A stretch of 64,000 bases of DNA from an uncultured Pseudomonadales bacterium. GTDB lineage: Bacteria; Pseudomonadota; Gammaproteobacteria; Pseudomonadales; Pseudohongiellaceae. Below, piece after piece: positions 45,540-56,005 of this stretch. Position 1 is the first letter of the stretch; every line of letters starts with the position of its first letter. Under the pieces are notes generated by a model. That model saw only the letters and a list, made by a program, of their open reading frames with translations, had not been told where the DNA came from and ran no database searches. Position numbers and translations under genes: made by a program. The stretch covers positions 62,001-126,000 of the forward strand of contig CALSTS010000006.1 in assembly GCA_943789335.1 (NCBI GenBank), written 5' to 3'.

Positions 45540-45800
45540 GTGGGAAAAACTATAAGGCACTGCAAAGCAATTGCTAAATCGACCGGCAAACCTTGTAAAA
45601 GAGCGCCGGTTAAAGATGGACTATACAGGTACCACCTACCTCGAGAGCTACAAGTGGACGATGAGCCTAATCGCGCACCAAAAGATCAGAATAAAAACCT
45701 TTCCCTCGGAAATACTTTTTTAAATCAACAGCATACGACACGTGAGAAGAATCGATTTATCCGGGTTATTGTTGTCAGTACACGACGTAAGAAAAAATAA
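45540..45800 (+). CDS. Small Cys/His protein resembling zinc-ribbon-like CxxxxxxGxxC proteins
   Basis: An 86-residue basic protein starting at GTG 45540 behind AGGAAGA (6 bases). Its start CKAIAKSTGKPCKRAPVKDGLYRYHLP recalls a family of small proteins with C-x-A-x(4)-G-x(2)-C-x(n)-C-x-x-H. Here the third Cys is Tyr (LYRYH), so the metal site seems incomplete. The remainder (KNRFIRVIVVSTRRKKK) is basic and disordered. Function unknown; such proteins are often scattered among accessory genes. Confidence 0.5.
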   Translation: MGKTIRHCKAIAKSTGKPCKRAPVKDGLYRYHLPRELQVDDEPNRAPKDQNKNLSLGNTFLNQQHTTREKNRFIRVIVVSTRRKKK

Positions 45801-45910
45801 ATCCTAGGCGCTGCGCCTAAAAACATTAGAGATAATGAATACTGTATATTGTTTGAACATATTCGGCACCAGGTCGAACCTTTGATATTTACTTTAAAAG
45901 AAACAATACA

Positions 45911-47120
45911 GTGCTGTCATTTCTAAATCGTAATCTTTCCTTGTTGGCTATTTGTGTCAGTCTTATGATGAGTTCAACTTCGTTGATCGTAACGACAGCC
46001 GCTTTAGTTGGTTTTGCATTGGCAACTGACAAATCCTTATCTACATTACCTTTAGCAGCACAGTTTATAGGGACTATGTTGGCGAGCATTCCAGCTGCGA
46101 TGTTAATGCAATGGCTGGGGCGGAAAACAACATTTATGCTGTCCACACTATTTGGCATAACGGGTGGCATTCTGGGTTACCTGGCAATAATAAATCATCA
46201 ATTCTGGCTTTTTGTGACAGCGACTTTGCTAGTTGGCATCTTTCAGGGCTTTGGTAATTATATGCGTTATGCCGCAGCTGAGAGCGTTACTATTTCTGTT
46301 AAGAGTAAGGCTATTTCTTTTGTCATGTTGGGGGGTATTCTGGCAGCTGTGATTGGCCCAAATTTGGCAAAATATTCAAGAGAGTGGGTTCAAGGTGCTG
46401 AGTTTGCAGGTAGTTATGCTTCGGTTATTGGGCTTTATATAACTTATGCTATTTGTACTTTCATTTTTGAGATTTGATGAAGAAAACAACTCATCTCAAG
46501 ACGACAAAAAAAATAAGCAAAAAAGGAATACTGGTAGACCGCTTTTACAAATTATAAAACAACCAAAATATATCGTTGCTGTGCTCAGCGGAATGTTCGG
46601 TTATGGAGTGATGAGTTTTGTAATGACAGCAACACCTTTGGCTATGAATCAAAGTGCCTTTCTTTTCAATGACACAGCTCTAGTCATTCAGTGGCATGTG
46701 CTTGCCATGTTTGCTCCTTCATTTATATCAGGAAATTTAATCACACGATTTGGCTTAATTAAGGTTATGGTCACTGGCGTAATATTTGGATTGATATGTA
46801 TAGGCATAAATTTGCTTGGCACATCCTTATGGCACTTCCTGACTGCCCTTATCTGCCTGGGTATCAGTTGGAATTTTCTTTTTGTTGGGGCAACCACTAT
46901 GGTTACTGACACTTACAGACCAAATGAAAAGAACAAAGCGCAAGCATTTAATGATTTTGCTGTATTCAGCACTGTAACTGTTGCTTCACTTTCTGCAGGA
47001 GCATTACAAAATACATTCGGCTGGCAGATGGTTAATATAGGCGCTTTGCCTTTATTGTTTATCATTTTGTTTGCCTTAATTTGGTTATCTTATAATAGTC
47101 AGCAGATACAGGAAGTTTAG
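45911..47120 (+). pseudogene. MFS transporter gene with a frameshift
   Basis: Two overlapping frames together read as one MFS protein of about 400 residues. 45911-46477 codes for helices 1-6 (FIGTMLASIPAAMLMQWLGRKTTFM, GIFQGFGNYMRYAAAES), then stops in AICTFIFEI. The +1 frame from 46446 continues with LRFDEENNSSQDDKK and helices 7-12 (GMFGYGVMSFVMTATPLAMN, GASLSAGALQNTFGW-like region). Removing one T from the run of five at 46464-46468 joins them as TFILRFDEENN. The substrate is unknown. The start is GTG 45911 with a weak ribosome site. Confidence 0.8.
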
Positions 47121-47404
47121 ATAAACAATAGTAAAATGGCTTTATTTTTTATACCTGAAGCAGGAATGTTGATTTAAATCATGCAAGTAAAGTGAAATTT
47201 CACTGTAAATCTTATTTCATCAAACTATATGCTGTTTGAATTTTCAAAAGTATAGTAGCTTTGAGTTTGTGCATTTTTGAAAGGGATTTTAGTGAGTCTT
47301 TGAGTTAAGAAGCAAAGCTTTTAACTAAAATAAGTGTTAATAAAAACAAGAATTAAAAATCAGTAAAATATAAAAATCTATAGAAAATATAGAAAGGGGC
47401 ATTT

Positions 47405-48430
47405 ATGAGTTTAACGAAACACCTAAAAATTATTGCAGCAGGTTTAAGCCTTACTGCTTCAGGCGCAATGTTTGCGCAATTTGGCGCACCTACGCCGGAT
47501 GCAATGCCATTCCCTATGGAGTTTGAAACTTCAAGGGATCATTATGATTATTTACTGGATCACTACAAAGGTGGGGTACAGCATGATTATTTAAGTGTCC
47601 CTAAATGGGAAGGCCTATGGTCCACTGGTGGGAATACTGGAGGAAACAGGCCTTTTGTGGCAGATGGTGAAATTATTGAAGGTGTGCTGACGCCAGAGTA
47701 TGAAGCTGCATTTAAATATCGTCGAGATTTAGGAGATCAGGCTTTTAATGCTGGGGTGGACTATGACAGGCTAACTACCTGTGAACCTGCTGGCATGCCA
47801 CGATGGTTGCTAGAACCTTATGTTCGTGAATTTTTAAATACACCCACTTATTCACTTTGGCACAACGATTTAGCGAATGATACTCGCCGTATTTATATCA
47901 ACCAGGAACATATCAACATTGATGGAACTCATTTTGCTACTGGTGACAGTATAGGGTTTTGGGCGGTTGATGATGAGTTAGGCGATGTGTTGGTTGTGCA
48001 TACAGAGGATATTTACCCTGCTGATTTCTTTCGCGGAACACCTCCTACAAGTAATCAAGCTGAATCAGTCGAAATATATTATGAGTATTGGGATGAAGAA
48101 AACGACCAAAAACGAATTGGGGTTAATGTTTATTGGTATGACGACTTAGCTTTGTTGGAACCATTGAGCCTAGTTTATACCTACCGACCACGTCCTGATA
48201 TGGAAGCAGCAGGCTTACGAATCCGCTATTGGGAATGTGCACAAAATCAAAATACTTATCTGACCTTTGATGAAGAGGGTCGGCCTAATACACAGTATCG
48301 CTTGCCTGGTGATCCAGGATATCTTGATCCACGGGGAACACCTTCAACGAGAAATCCAGATTTACCAGCCGATCTGATTGGCCAAGATAAGAGCCCAGTA
48401 TTTGATGATCAGTTTGATTTCGCTTTTTGA
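47405..48430 (+). CDS. Secreted hypothetical protein
   Basis: A 341-residue protein with a Sec signal (LKIIAAGLSLTASGAMFAQ; mature from FGAPTPD). It is Trp, Tyr and Asp rich, e.g. SVPKWEGLWSTGGNTGG, TYSLWHNDLANDTRRIYINQEH, FWAVDDELGDVLVVHTEDI, and closes acidic. I know similar proteins only as uncharacterised exported proteins of marine gammaproteobacteria. It precedes the DUF6152 gene by 42 bases on the same strand, so the two are likely coexpressed and may work together outside the cytoplasm. Confidence 0.75.
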   Translation: MSLTKHLKIIAAGLSLTASGAMFAQFGAPTPDAMPFPMEFETSRDHYDYLLDHYKGGVQHDYLSVPKWEGLWSTGGNTGGNRPFVADGEIIEGVLTPEYEAAFKYRRDLGDQAFNAGVDYDRLTTCEPAGMPRWLLEPYVREFLNTPTYSLWHNDLANDTRRIYINQEHINIDGTHFATGDSIGFWAVDDELGDVLVVHTEDIYPADFFRGTPPTSNQAESVEIYYEYWDEENDQKRIGVNVYWYDDLALLEPLSLVYTYRPRPDMEAAGLRIRYWECAQNQNTYLTFDEEGRPNTQYRLPGDPGYLDPRGTPSTRNPDLPADLIGQDKSPVFDDQFDFAF

Positions 48431-48471
48431 TTAAGTTACTAGAAACTATTATTTAAGTAAGGAGTAAGAAT

Positions 48472-48948
48472 ATGAAAATATCTATAAAAAAATTATCAAT
48501 GTTTATTATTGCCGTACTGACATTTGGGGTAGTAGATTTTGCATCTGGGCATCACAGTTTTGCCATGTTCGATCGAGCCCGCGAAGAAGTCACAAGTGGG
48601 GAGGTGGTGCGTTGGGCCTTTAATAGTCCTCACGTTGCTTTGTACATCAGAGATGCTGCAGGTGATATCTATGCCTATGAAGGAGCTGCTCCAGCATCTT
48701 TAGTGACACGTTCTGAGCCGATGAATGGTTTTAGCTTTCAGCCAGGCGATTCTGTCGACTTAGTAGTATGTCCTTTGCATGATGGTCGCAATGGTGGCGC
48801 TATTGGTATTATCATTAAAGAGGATGTGTGGTACATGCCTAATGATGGAGGTTGTGGTCCTAATCTTGAATCTTGGCAAGATTGGATGACTAAAGGCTAC
48901 ATGTCAAAGCAAGAAGCTATTGATGCCGGTGAAGAAATTGAGATGTAA
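48472..48948 (+). CDS. DUF6152 family secreted protein
   Basis: A 158-residue exported protein (signal about residues 1-26) with the DUF6152 hallmark ASGHHSFAMFDRAREEV (His-His-Ser-Phe) and VVRWAFNSPHVALYIRD with the second conserved His. It has a small beta domain and two Cys (VVCPLHDGR, GGCGP). Function unknown. AAGGAG lies before ATG 48472. It follows the hypothetical gene and is ended by a terminator. Confidence 0.85.
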   Translation: MKISIKKLSMFIIAVLTFGVVDFASGHHSFAMFDRAREEVTSGEVVRWAFNSPHVALYIRDAAGDIYAYEGAAPASLVTRSEPMNGFSFQPGDSVDLVVCPLHDGRNGGAIGIIIKEDVWYMPNDGGCGPNLESWQDWMTKGYMSKQEAIDAGEEIEM

Positions 48949-49010
48949 GTCGATATGGCTCAGTTAAGTCTCACTTAGCTTAATTATCAGATATATTAAG
49001 CAAACTTAAA

Positions 49011-49034
49011 AGGGCTTCTTTGGAAGCCCTTTTT
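49011..49034 (+). terminator. Terminator after the DUF6152 gene
   Basis: AGGGCTTC stem, TTTG loop, GAAGCCCT, TTTT. Ends the two-gene unit. Confidence 0.9.
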
Positions 49035-49179
49035 ACTATAAATCTTTAACCATAGATAATGTTGCCTGCAAGCAATTTTAGACATAAATTATTCTTTTCT
49101 TGAGAAGTATTTCCGATATACTCAATTTTCAATTTTTTTCAGCTATAAACATAAACCCTAAGTAAGCAAGGTCTACTTT

Positions 49180-49926
49180 ATGACGTATTGTGTCGCCATT
49201 TCGGTGAATTCCGGCATTGTGTTTTGTTCAGATTCACGGACTAATGCTGGTGTAGATAAGGCTTATGTCTATAGTAAGATGTTTAGCTTTGAATTAGGTC
49301 ATGAAAGGCAATTTGTAGTGCTTTCTGCAGGGAATCTGGCAACTAGTCAGGCGACTATGCATCAAATGAAGAAAGATATTCGAAAGAATGCTTCAATCAG
49401 CCTTAATACAGTCGATACTTTAAGTGATGCAGCAGACTACCTTGGTGAAGTGAGTCGGGCCCAAATGGAGAAACATGACAATACCGGCCCAGCCTTTGAG
49501 GCAAGCTTTTTAATAGGCGGGCAGATTAATGGTAATGATCATAGCGTCGCTTTGGTTTATCCCGCTGGAAATCACATCACCACCTCTCCTGATACCCCTT
49601 ATTTACAGATAGGAGAAAGTAAGTATGGCAAACCGATTCTGGACAGAATAATTGATGTAGATACATCACTGGAAACAGCTGCGCTTTGTGCTCTGGTTTC
49701 GATGGATTCGACTATGAGGAGTAATCTCACTGTAGGACCGCCGATTGAAGTTATGTTTTATCATGCAGATTCGTTTTCATTAGAGCCTTATCACCGTTTT
49801 GAAGAAGATAATGATTACCTGCGTGGTTTAAAAAAAGCCTGGGATAAGCGTCTTAAAGAAGCATTTAATCAATTACCTGGATTGTCATTGGCGAGTTCAA
49901 ACGACAATCTCATGCTAAATAAATAA
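49180..49926 (+). CDS. Anbu, proteasome-like Ntn-hydrolase
   Basis: A 248-residue Anbu protein (bacterial relative of the 20S proteasome). After removal of Met the chain starts with Thr1, and Asp17 and Lys32 follow in VFCSDSRTNAG and YSKMFSFEL, close to the proteasome active-site numbering, so self-activated Ntn chemistry is likely. SAGNLATSQATM and LIGGQINGNDHSVALVYPAGN complete the fold. Anbu assembles into rings; the substrate is unknown. It heads a unit with the transglutaminase/DUF2126 gene 36 bases downstream; ATP-grasp and alpha-E partners of the same system lie at 61799-64000. Confidence 0.93.
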   Translation: MTYCVAISVNSGIVFCSDSRTNAGVDKAYVYSKMFSFELGHERQFVVLSAGNLATSQATMHQMKKDIRKNASISLNTVDTLSDAADYLGEVSRAQMEKHDNTGPAFEASFLIGGQINGNDHSVALVYPAGNHITTSPDTPYLQIGESKYGKPILDRIIDVDTSLETAALCALVSMDSTMRSNLTVGPPIEVMFYHADSFSLEPYHRFEEDNDYLRGLKKAWDKRLKEAFNQLPGLSLASSNDNLMLNK

Positions 49927-49940
49927 TAGAAAATAAGACC

Positions 49941-49968
49941 ATAAATAAATGACTATAAATAAATGACT
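49941..49968 (+). repeat. 14-bp tandem duplication at the start of the transglutaminase gene
   Basis: ATAAATAAATGACT occurs twice in direct succession. It duplicates the start codon: ATG 49949 opens a five-codon frame (MTINK) whose TGA overlaps the ATG at 49963, from which the real protein starts. Confidence 0.9.
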
Positions 49969-52900
49969 ATAAAAGTAGCGATACAACATCATACTGTTTA
50001 CCGTTTTGATAAAAGAGTCGCATTACAGCCTCATTTATTACGCCTCCGTCCAGCCCCACATTGTCGGATGCCGATTCAGTCATACTCCCTAAAAGTGACT
50101 CCGGATAATCATTTTATTAACTGGCAACAGGATCCATTTTCAAACTACCTTGCGCGTTTGGTTTTTCCAGAAAAAACCCGCGAGTTAATTATTGATGTCG
50201 AAGTCATTGTTGATATGACAGTGGTGAATCCTTTTGATTTTTTCTTGGAAGAATCAGTAGATCATTTCCCTTTTAAGTATGACAAGCAGTTAAAAAAAGA
50301 TCTTGCACCTTATCTACAAATTACAGAGAAAGGCCGGCTACTTAACGAGTTACTAGAACAGGTAGATCGAAGTAAACAGCCAACAATTAATTTTCTCGTA
50401 GCGATGAATCAAATTGTACAAAAGCGAGTCGCTTATTTGATCCGTATGCTCCCAGGTGTGCAAAGTTGTGAAGAAACCTTGCAGCTCAAATCTGGGTCCT
50501 GCCGGGATAGCGCCTGGCTGTTGGTACAAATGTTTAGACATTTGGGCTTAGCTGCGCGTTTTGTTTCAGGCTATCTAGTGCAACTCAAAGCTGACCAGAA
50601 AGCACTTGATGGGCCATCAGGAACTGAAGAAGATTTTACTGACCTGCATGCATGGGTTGAAGTTTATATTCCGGGAGCAGGATGGTTGGGATTGGACGCA
50701 ACATCAGGGCTATTCGCAGGGGAAGGCCATATTCCTTTAGCTTGCACCCCTGAGCCACAAAGTGCCTCGCCTATAACCGGGTCAATGGAACCCTGTAAGG
50801 TAGAGTTCGAATATAGTAATACTGTTAAACGCATCCATGAAGACCCGCGGGTAACCAAACCCTATGCTGACGAGCAGTGGCAACTAATCGATAAGCTTGG
50901 CAGAAAAGTAGATAGCAAACTCAAACAACAAAAACTTAAATTAACCATGGGCGGTGAGCCTACTTTTGTTTCTATAGATGATATGGAAGGGGAAGAGTGG
51001 AATAGTAAAGCATTGGGCGAAGATAAACTCAGGCTCTCTTCTGAATTGCTCCTATCGCTAAAAGACCACTTTGCTGAAAATGGCTTATTACATCATGGGC
51101 AAGGCAAATGGTATCCCGGAGAAGAGTTGCCACGCTGGGCGCTGGGCTTATTTTGGCGGACAGATAATAAACCCCTTTGGCACGATAAAAATTTACTTGA
51201 CGATAAGCGAAGTAAAAATAAAGTTGCCAAAACGTCTGCACAAAAAATTATTAACGAGCTAACTGATAAGCTTGGTTTGGATAAGCGTTTTGCGTTGCCG
51301 GCATATGAAGATGCTGAGATTTATTTAAAAAAAGAAGGACAGCTTCCAAAAAATTTAAGCGTGACAAATAGCAAGTTAAGTAATGAACAGGAACGAAAAC
51401 GCTTACGCAAAGTTTTTGATCAGGGTTTAACTCATAAAGTTGGTTATGTTCTACCCTTGGCATGGTCGGGCGATGAAGAAAAAGGTGGGTGGACTAGCAG
51501 TAAATGGCAATTTTCCAGAGGGAAAATATTCCTGATTCCAGGTGATTCTGCGATGGGGTATAGGTTGCCTCTGGAGAGCCTGCCCTGGGAGCTAGAAAGA
51601 GATTATGATTTTGAAAAAGATCCTTTTGCTGATCGTAAGCAGCTTGATTACCCTCTTAAAAAAGCTAAAAAGCTTAAGAAAAGCAAAGTATTTGTTGAAA
51701 AGATAATCCACACAGCACTTTGTGTCGAAGTTAGGGAAGGTAAATTGTATGTCTTCATGCCTCCCCTCAAAGTACTAGAGCATTATGTGGGGCTATTGGA
51801 CTTAATTGAACAATGTGCTGCCGAATTAAAATGTCCACTTATTCTTGAGGGTTATGAACCACCAAGAGATCCACGTGTGAAAAAGTTAATGATTACACCT
51901 GATCCCGGTGTAATTGAGGTGAATATACATCCAGCAGCTTCTTGGCAGGAATCGGTCGAGAATATTTCTATACTTTATGAAGCGGCTAGAAACTGTCGTC
52001 TTGGTACAGAAAAATTCATGTTAGATGGCAAACACACTGGTACTGGTGGTGGCAATCACGTGACACTTGGTGCGGCTAAGGCCCAGGATAGTCCTTTCCT
52101 GAGTCGTCCACATTTACTCGAAAGTATGTTGCGTTATTGGCAGAACCATCCGAGTTTATCGTACTTATTTTCTGGCCAGTTTATTGGGCCAACATCACAG
52201 GCTCCGCGTGTAGATGAAGCAAGGGATGATAATCTCTATGAGTTAGAAATTGCCTTACAGCAGCTGCCAAAAGGAGAAACTGATAGCCCATGGTTGACCG
52301 ATAGAATTTTACGAAATTTTCTGGTGGACCTAACTGGGAATACCCATCGTTCAGAATTTTGTATTGATAAACTTTATTCCCCTACTGGCGCAACAGGAAG
52401 GCTCGGCTTAGTAGAGTTTCGTAATTTTGAAATGCCTCCGCATTGGCAAATGAGTGCAGTGCAAATGTTATTGTTGCGAAGTTTGCTGGCCTGGTTTTCG
52501 GCTACCCCTTATAAGAAGAATTTGATTCATTGGGATCATCAATTGCACGATCGTTTCATGTTGCCACACTATATTTGGGAAGATATGCGATGGGTGGTAA
52601 ATGACCTAAAAGCTGCAGATTTCGAGTTTGATTTGGATTGGCTGAGTCCTTTTCAGGAATTCCGCTTCCCTCACTATGGAAGTTTTCATGTGGCGGGCTT
52701 GCAGTTGGACATTCATGGAGCTATTGAGCCTTGGCACGTACTCGGTGAGGAAAGTTCAACGACAGGTACTTCTCGATACGTTGACTCTTCTGTTGAAAGG
52801 TTGCAGTTAAAAATTCAGGGTCTTTATGGGGAAAGATTGATGCTTTGCTGCAATAAGCGCATGGTGCCTTTGCAAGCAACAGGAAAAGATGGTGAATATG

Positions 52901-53205
52901 TCGCAGGAATTCGCTTTAAGGCTTGGGATCCTTATTCAGCTTTACACCCAACTATTGGGATTCATAGTCCTCTGGTCTTCGATGTTGTGGATACTATGAA
53001 TTCACGTTCATTAGGTGGTTGCACCTACTATATTTCTCACCCTGGTGGTCGTAATTATGACACTTTTCCGGTTAACGCTAATGAAGCCGAAGCACGTCGG
53101 GTGGCGCGAATTACTACCAAAGGTCATTCACAGGGCAAAATAAGAATTCTAAAAAAAGAGCCGCATCCTAAAAGACCCTATACCTTGGATTTACGTTATC
53201 AATAA
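49963..53205 (+). CDS. Transglutaminase-like protein with DUF2126 amidoligase-type domain
   Basis: A 1080-residue protein, long because it joins two modules. Residues about 1-260 are a bacterial transglutaminase-like domain (COG1305) with Cys180 (LKSGSCRDSAWLLVQMFR), His229 (DLHAWVEVYIPG) and Asp245 (GLDATSG). Residues about 300-1080 are the DUF2126 family (LTMGGEPTFVSIDDMEG, EELPRWALGLFWR, GPTSQAPRVDEARDDNLYELE, LVEFRNFEMPPHW), thought to be a glutamine-synthetase-fold amidoligase. Such proteins travel with Anbu, ATP-grasp and alpha-E genes in what is probably a peptide-tagging or peptide-synthesis pathway. Start ATG 49963 lies in the tandem duplication. Confidence 0.93.
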   Translation: MTIKVAIQHHTVYRFDKRVALQPHLLRLRPAPHCRMPIQSYSLKVTPDNHFINWQQDPFSNYLARLVFPEKTRELIIDVEVIVDMTVVNPFDFFLEESVDHFPFKYDKQLKKDLAPYLQITEKGRLLNELLEQVDRSKQPTINFLVAMNQIVQKRVAYLIRMLPGVQSCEETLQLKSGSCRDSAWLLVQMFRHLGLAARFVSGYLVQLKADQKALDGPSGTEEDFTDLHAWVEVYIPGAGWLGLDATSGLFAGEGHIPLACTPEPQSASPITGSMEPCKVEFEYSNTVKRIHEDPRVTKPYADEQWQLIDKLGRKVDSKLKQQKLKLTMGGEPTFVSIDDMEGEEWNSKALGEDKLRLSSELLLSLKDHFAENGLLHHGQGKWYPGEELPRWALGLFWRTDNKPLWHDKNLLDDKRSKNKVAKTSAQKIINELTDKLGLDKRFALPAYEDAEIYLKKEGQLPKNLSVTNSKLSNEQERKRLRKVFDQGLTHKVGYVLPLAWSGDEEKGGWTSSKWQFSRGKIFLIPGDSAMGYRLPLESLPWELERDYDFEKDPFADRKQLDYPLKKAKKLKKSKVFVEKIIHTALCVEVREGKLYVFMPPLKVLEHYVGLLDLIEQCAAELKCPLILEGYEPPRDPRVKKLMITPDPGVIEVNIHPAASWQESVENISILYEAARNCRLGTEKFMLDGKHTGTGGGNHVTLGAAKAQDSPFLSRPHLLESMLRYWQNHPSLSYLFSGQFIGPTSQAPRVDEARDDNLYELEIALQQLPKGETDSPWLTDRILRNFLVDLTGNTHRSEFCIDKLYSPTGATGRLGLVEFRNFEMPPHWQMSAVQMLLLRSLLAWFSATPYKKNLIHWDHQLHDRFMLPHYIWEDMRWVVNDLKAADFEFDLDWLSPFQEFRFPHYGSFHVAGLQLDIHGAIEPWHVLGEESSTTGTSRYVDSSVERLQLKIQGLYGERLMLCCNKRMVPLQATGKDGEYVAGIRFKAWDPYSALHPTIGIHSPLVFDVVDTMNSRSLGGCTYYISHPGGRNYDTFPVNANEAEARRVARITTKGHSQGKIRILKKEPHPKRPYTLDLRYQ

Positions 53206-53448
53206 GAATGAATGTATTTCCAGCTGAGGCTTTATACCCAGGCGCGTCAATCGTGAAGGAAAAATGAAAGTTAGTCTGCCAGAATGCTCTAAGATGGAAT
53301 AAATCGCTGGAATTGTTTTATACTGCACAAGACCGAGTTTAAATTTTAAATTATAAAATAGAATCAATGAGTTAAAATAGATGCTTAGAGCTTGTAAACT
53401 CTAAAAGATCTGTAACGTTTAAAAATAATTGAAATTGGGGAAAGTGGA

Positions 53449-55861
53449 ATGCATTTAAATAAGTACATCTTTTGTAATTTATTGGTGTCACTTTTGCCAT
53501 TAACTGCTTTGGCGGCAGATAGTCAAGATGCAGCAGTTCATCAGGACACAGTTTCTAATTTTTGTTTTGAATGTCATAACGCTATCGATTGGGAAGGTCA
53601 GCTAGCCCTGGATTTGCTTGATGTTGGTGACGTTGGACCAGATGCAGAAACTTGGGAAACTGTTGTTAATAAATTAAGAGGCTCAATGATGCCTCCTCCA
53701 GGTCAACCACGACCAGATCAAGAAACTTATCTTGAACTTGCTAGTTTTCTGGAAGATGAGCTTGACCGTGCTGCATTGCAGAATCCAAATCCTGGTCGTC
53801 CTGGGCTATATCGTTTAAAACCGAAATCAATATGCTGCTGTTATCCGTGATTTGCTAGGCATGGATATAGATATGGCAGCAATCCTACCGCCAGATACTA
53901 CGAGTTATGGTTTCGATAATATTGCTGATGTGCTCAATGTTTCTCCGACTTTACTAGAAGGTTATCTAGCCGCGGCAGACAGAGTCAGCGCTATTGCAGT
54001 AGGTGATCCTGAATTCCCACCTGAAGATGCAAATTATACTGTTAGCAGCATGCTTTCTCAGGATAAACATATTGATGGTTTTCCTTTAGGAACCCGTGGT
54101 GGTATTTCTGCAGATCACAACTTTCCACTAGATGGTATTTATGAAATCAATACGCACTTCTTGGTTAATTCACTTGAGGTGGTTAAAGGCTTACAGTTTC
54201 CCCACCAGTTTGAGGTGAGTATAGATGGTGAAAGAGTCCATATGGCCACTATTGGGGGTATTGCTGATTACACCTTAATGCTTGAAAATGGTGCTGCTTC
54301 TACGGAGTCTGTGGAAAACCGTTCAAAAGTGCGTATTGCAGTACCGGCAGGCGTGCATAATGTGACGGTAACTTTTTTGGAAAAAACTCAAGCCTATCAA
54401 GTGGATCAGCTTCAACCTTTTGAAAAAAATAACTTTGACCCAGTTTATGTTGGCGGTATTCCTTCACCAGCCAGGGTTAACATTCGAGGGCCTTTTAATT
54501 CAAGAGCGCCGTCTCAATTAACCAGAAGCCGAGAAGCCATTTTCAGTTGTTATCCCGATCAGGTTTCCCAAGAGCAGGCCTGCGCTGAAGAAATTGTTTC
54601 AAGCTTAGCCAGACAAGCTTATCGCAGACCTATTGATGATACTGAACAGGGTGTCTTAATGAACTTCTTTCTGGAAGGCCGTGAATCTAAAGGGTCTTTT
54701 GATGGCGGTATCCAAATGGCACTTCGACGTATGTTGATGAGTCCAAATTTCTTGTTCCGAATTGAACGCGACCACCCCGATGTTGCTGCTGGTGAAAGCT
54801 TTGCAATCGATGACCTTGAGCTGGCTTCTAGACTTTCTTTCTTCCTTTGGAGCAGTATTCCTGACGAAGAGCTAATCAGTATAGCTTCCAGCGGTCGTTT
54901 AAGTGATCCACAGGTTTTAGAGCAACAAGTTAACCGCATGTTGGCTGATGAGAGATCGAACTCAATCGTTGAGAATTTTGCTGGTCAGTGGTTACAACTA
55001 AGAAACCTCGATGGGGCTACGCCTGATGAAGTTGCTTTTCCAAACTTTGATGAAAATCTACGTCGGGCTTTCGTCACAGAAACTTCAATGTTTTTTGAGA
55101 GCATCATGCGAGAAGATAGGAATGTGGTGGAGCTTATGACAGCCGACTATACCTATGTAAATGAGCGTCTTGCCCGGCATTATAGTATTCCTGGTGTTTA
55201 TGGAGATCATTTCCGTTTCGTGGAATTGGATGATCCTGCTAGAGGCGGATTACTTGGGCAGGGAAGTATTTTGACTGTTACATCATTTGCTCACAGGACT
55301 TCGCCGGTTCTTAGAGGCAAGTTTGTACTGGATAATATTCTAGGCACAAGGGCGTCAGACCCACCGGATAATGTTCCTGCCTTGGAAGAAAATGCCAATG
55401 ATGATTTGGATCAGGAATCTTTGCGTGATCGTTTGGCAAGGCACCGTGCTGATCCTGCATGCTCATCTTGCCATAATGTTATGGATCCAATCGGTTTGGC
55501 CATGGAAAAATTCGATGCCATTGGGCGTTGGCGTGATCTTGACGAAGGCGGTCTGCCAATCGATTCGACTGGAGAGCTGGCAAATGGGACTCCAATAGAT
55601 GGTCCAATTGATTTGAAACGAGCCTTGATTGAGCAACCAGAATTATTTGTTAATACATTTACTAATAGATTGCTCACCTATGCCATAGGCAGAGGACTGG
55701 AGTATTATGATATGCCAACTGTTAGGGCTATTGTTGATAATGCATCTGAAGATGATTATCGCTTCTCTGCAATCGTTAAAGAGATCGTTAAATCTGCACC
55801 TTTTCGGATGAAACAGGCCGCTGGTGCTGAAGGTCAAATTGCGGCTAATATTGAACGTTAA
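53449..55861 (+). CDS. DUF1587/1592/1588-type dihaem protein gene with a frameshift
   Basis: Two frames make one protein of about 800 residues. 53449-53850 gives signal peptide, a CFECH haem-binding motif (Cys39-Cys42-His43), and MPPPGQPRPDQETY. It stops just after GRPGLYRL. The next frame is open from 53819 and continues NRNQYAAVIRDLLGMD and the DUF1592/1588/1585 domains (VYVGGIPSPARVNIRGPF, RQAYRRPIDDTEQG, FLFRIER, SFFLWSSIPDEEL, second haem motif CSSCH in DPACSSCHNVMDPIG, TYAIGRGLEYYD). Removing one A of four at 53817-53820 restores RLNRNQYAAVIRDLLG. Such proteins are probably periplasmic dihaem enzymes of unknown substrate; they pair with DUF1552 genes, as here. Confidence 0.85.
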
Positions 55862-56005
55862 AATTGACCTAAATGATTGATTCTGTTAAAAGTAGCTTTA
55901 GATAATTGATTTAAATCAAATGGTTTGATTCTAGTTTTTATAAAAAAATAGTTTTAGTAATAAAAAGTAAAAAAGAGTAATAAATTTATTTAAGAGGGTA
56001 ACAAA

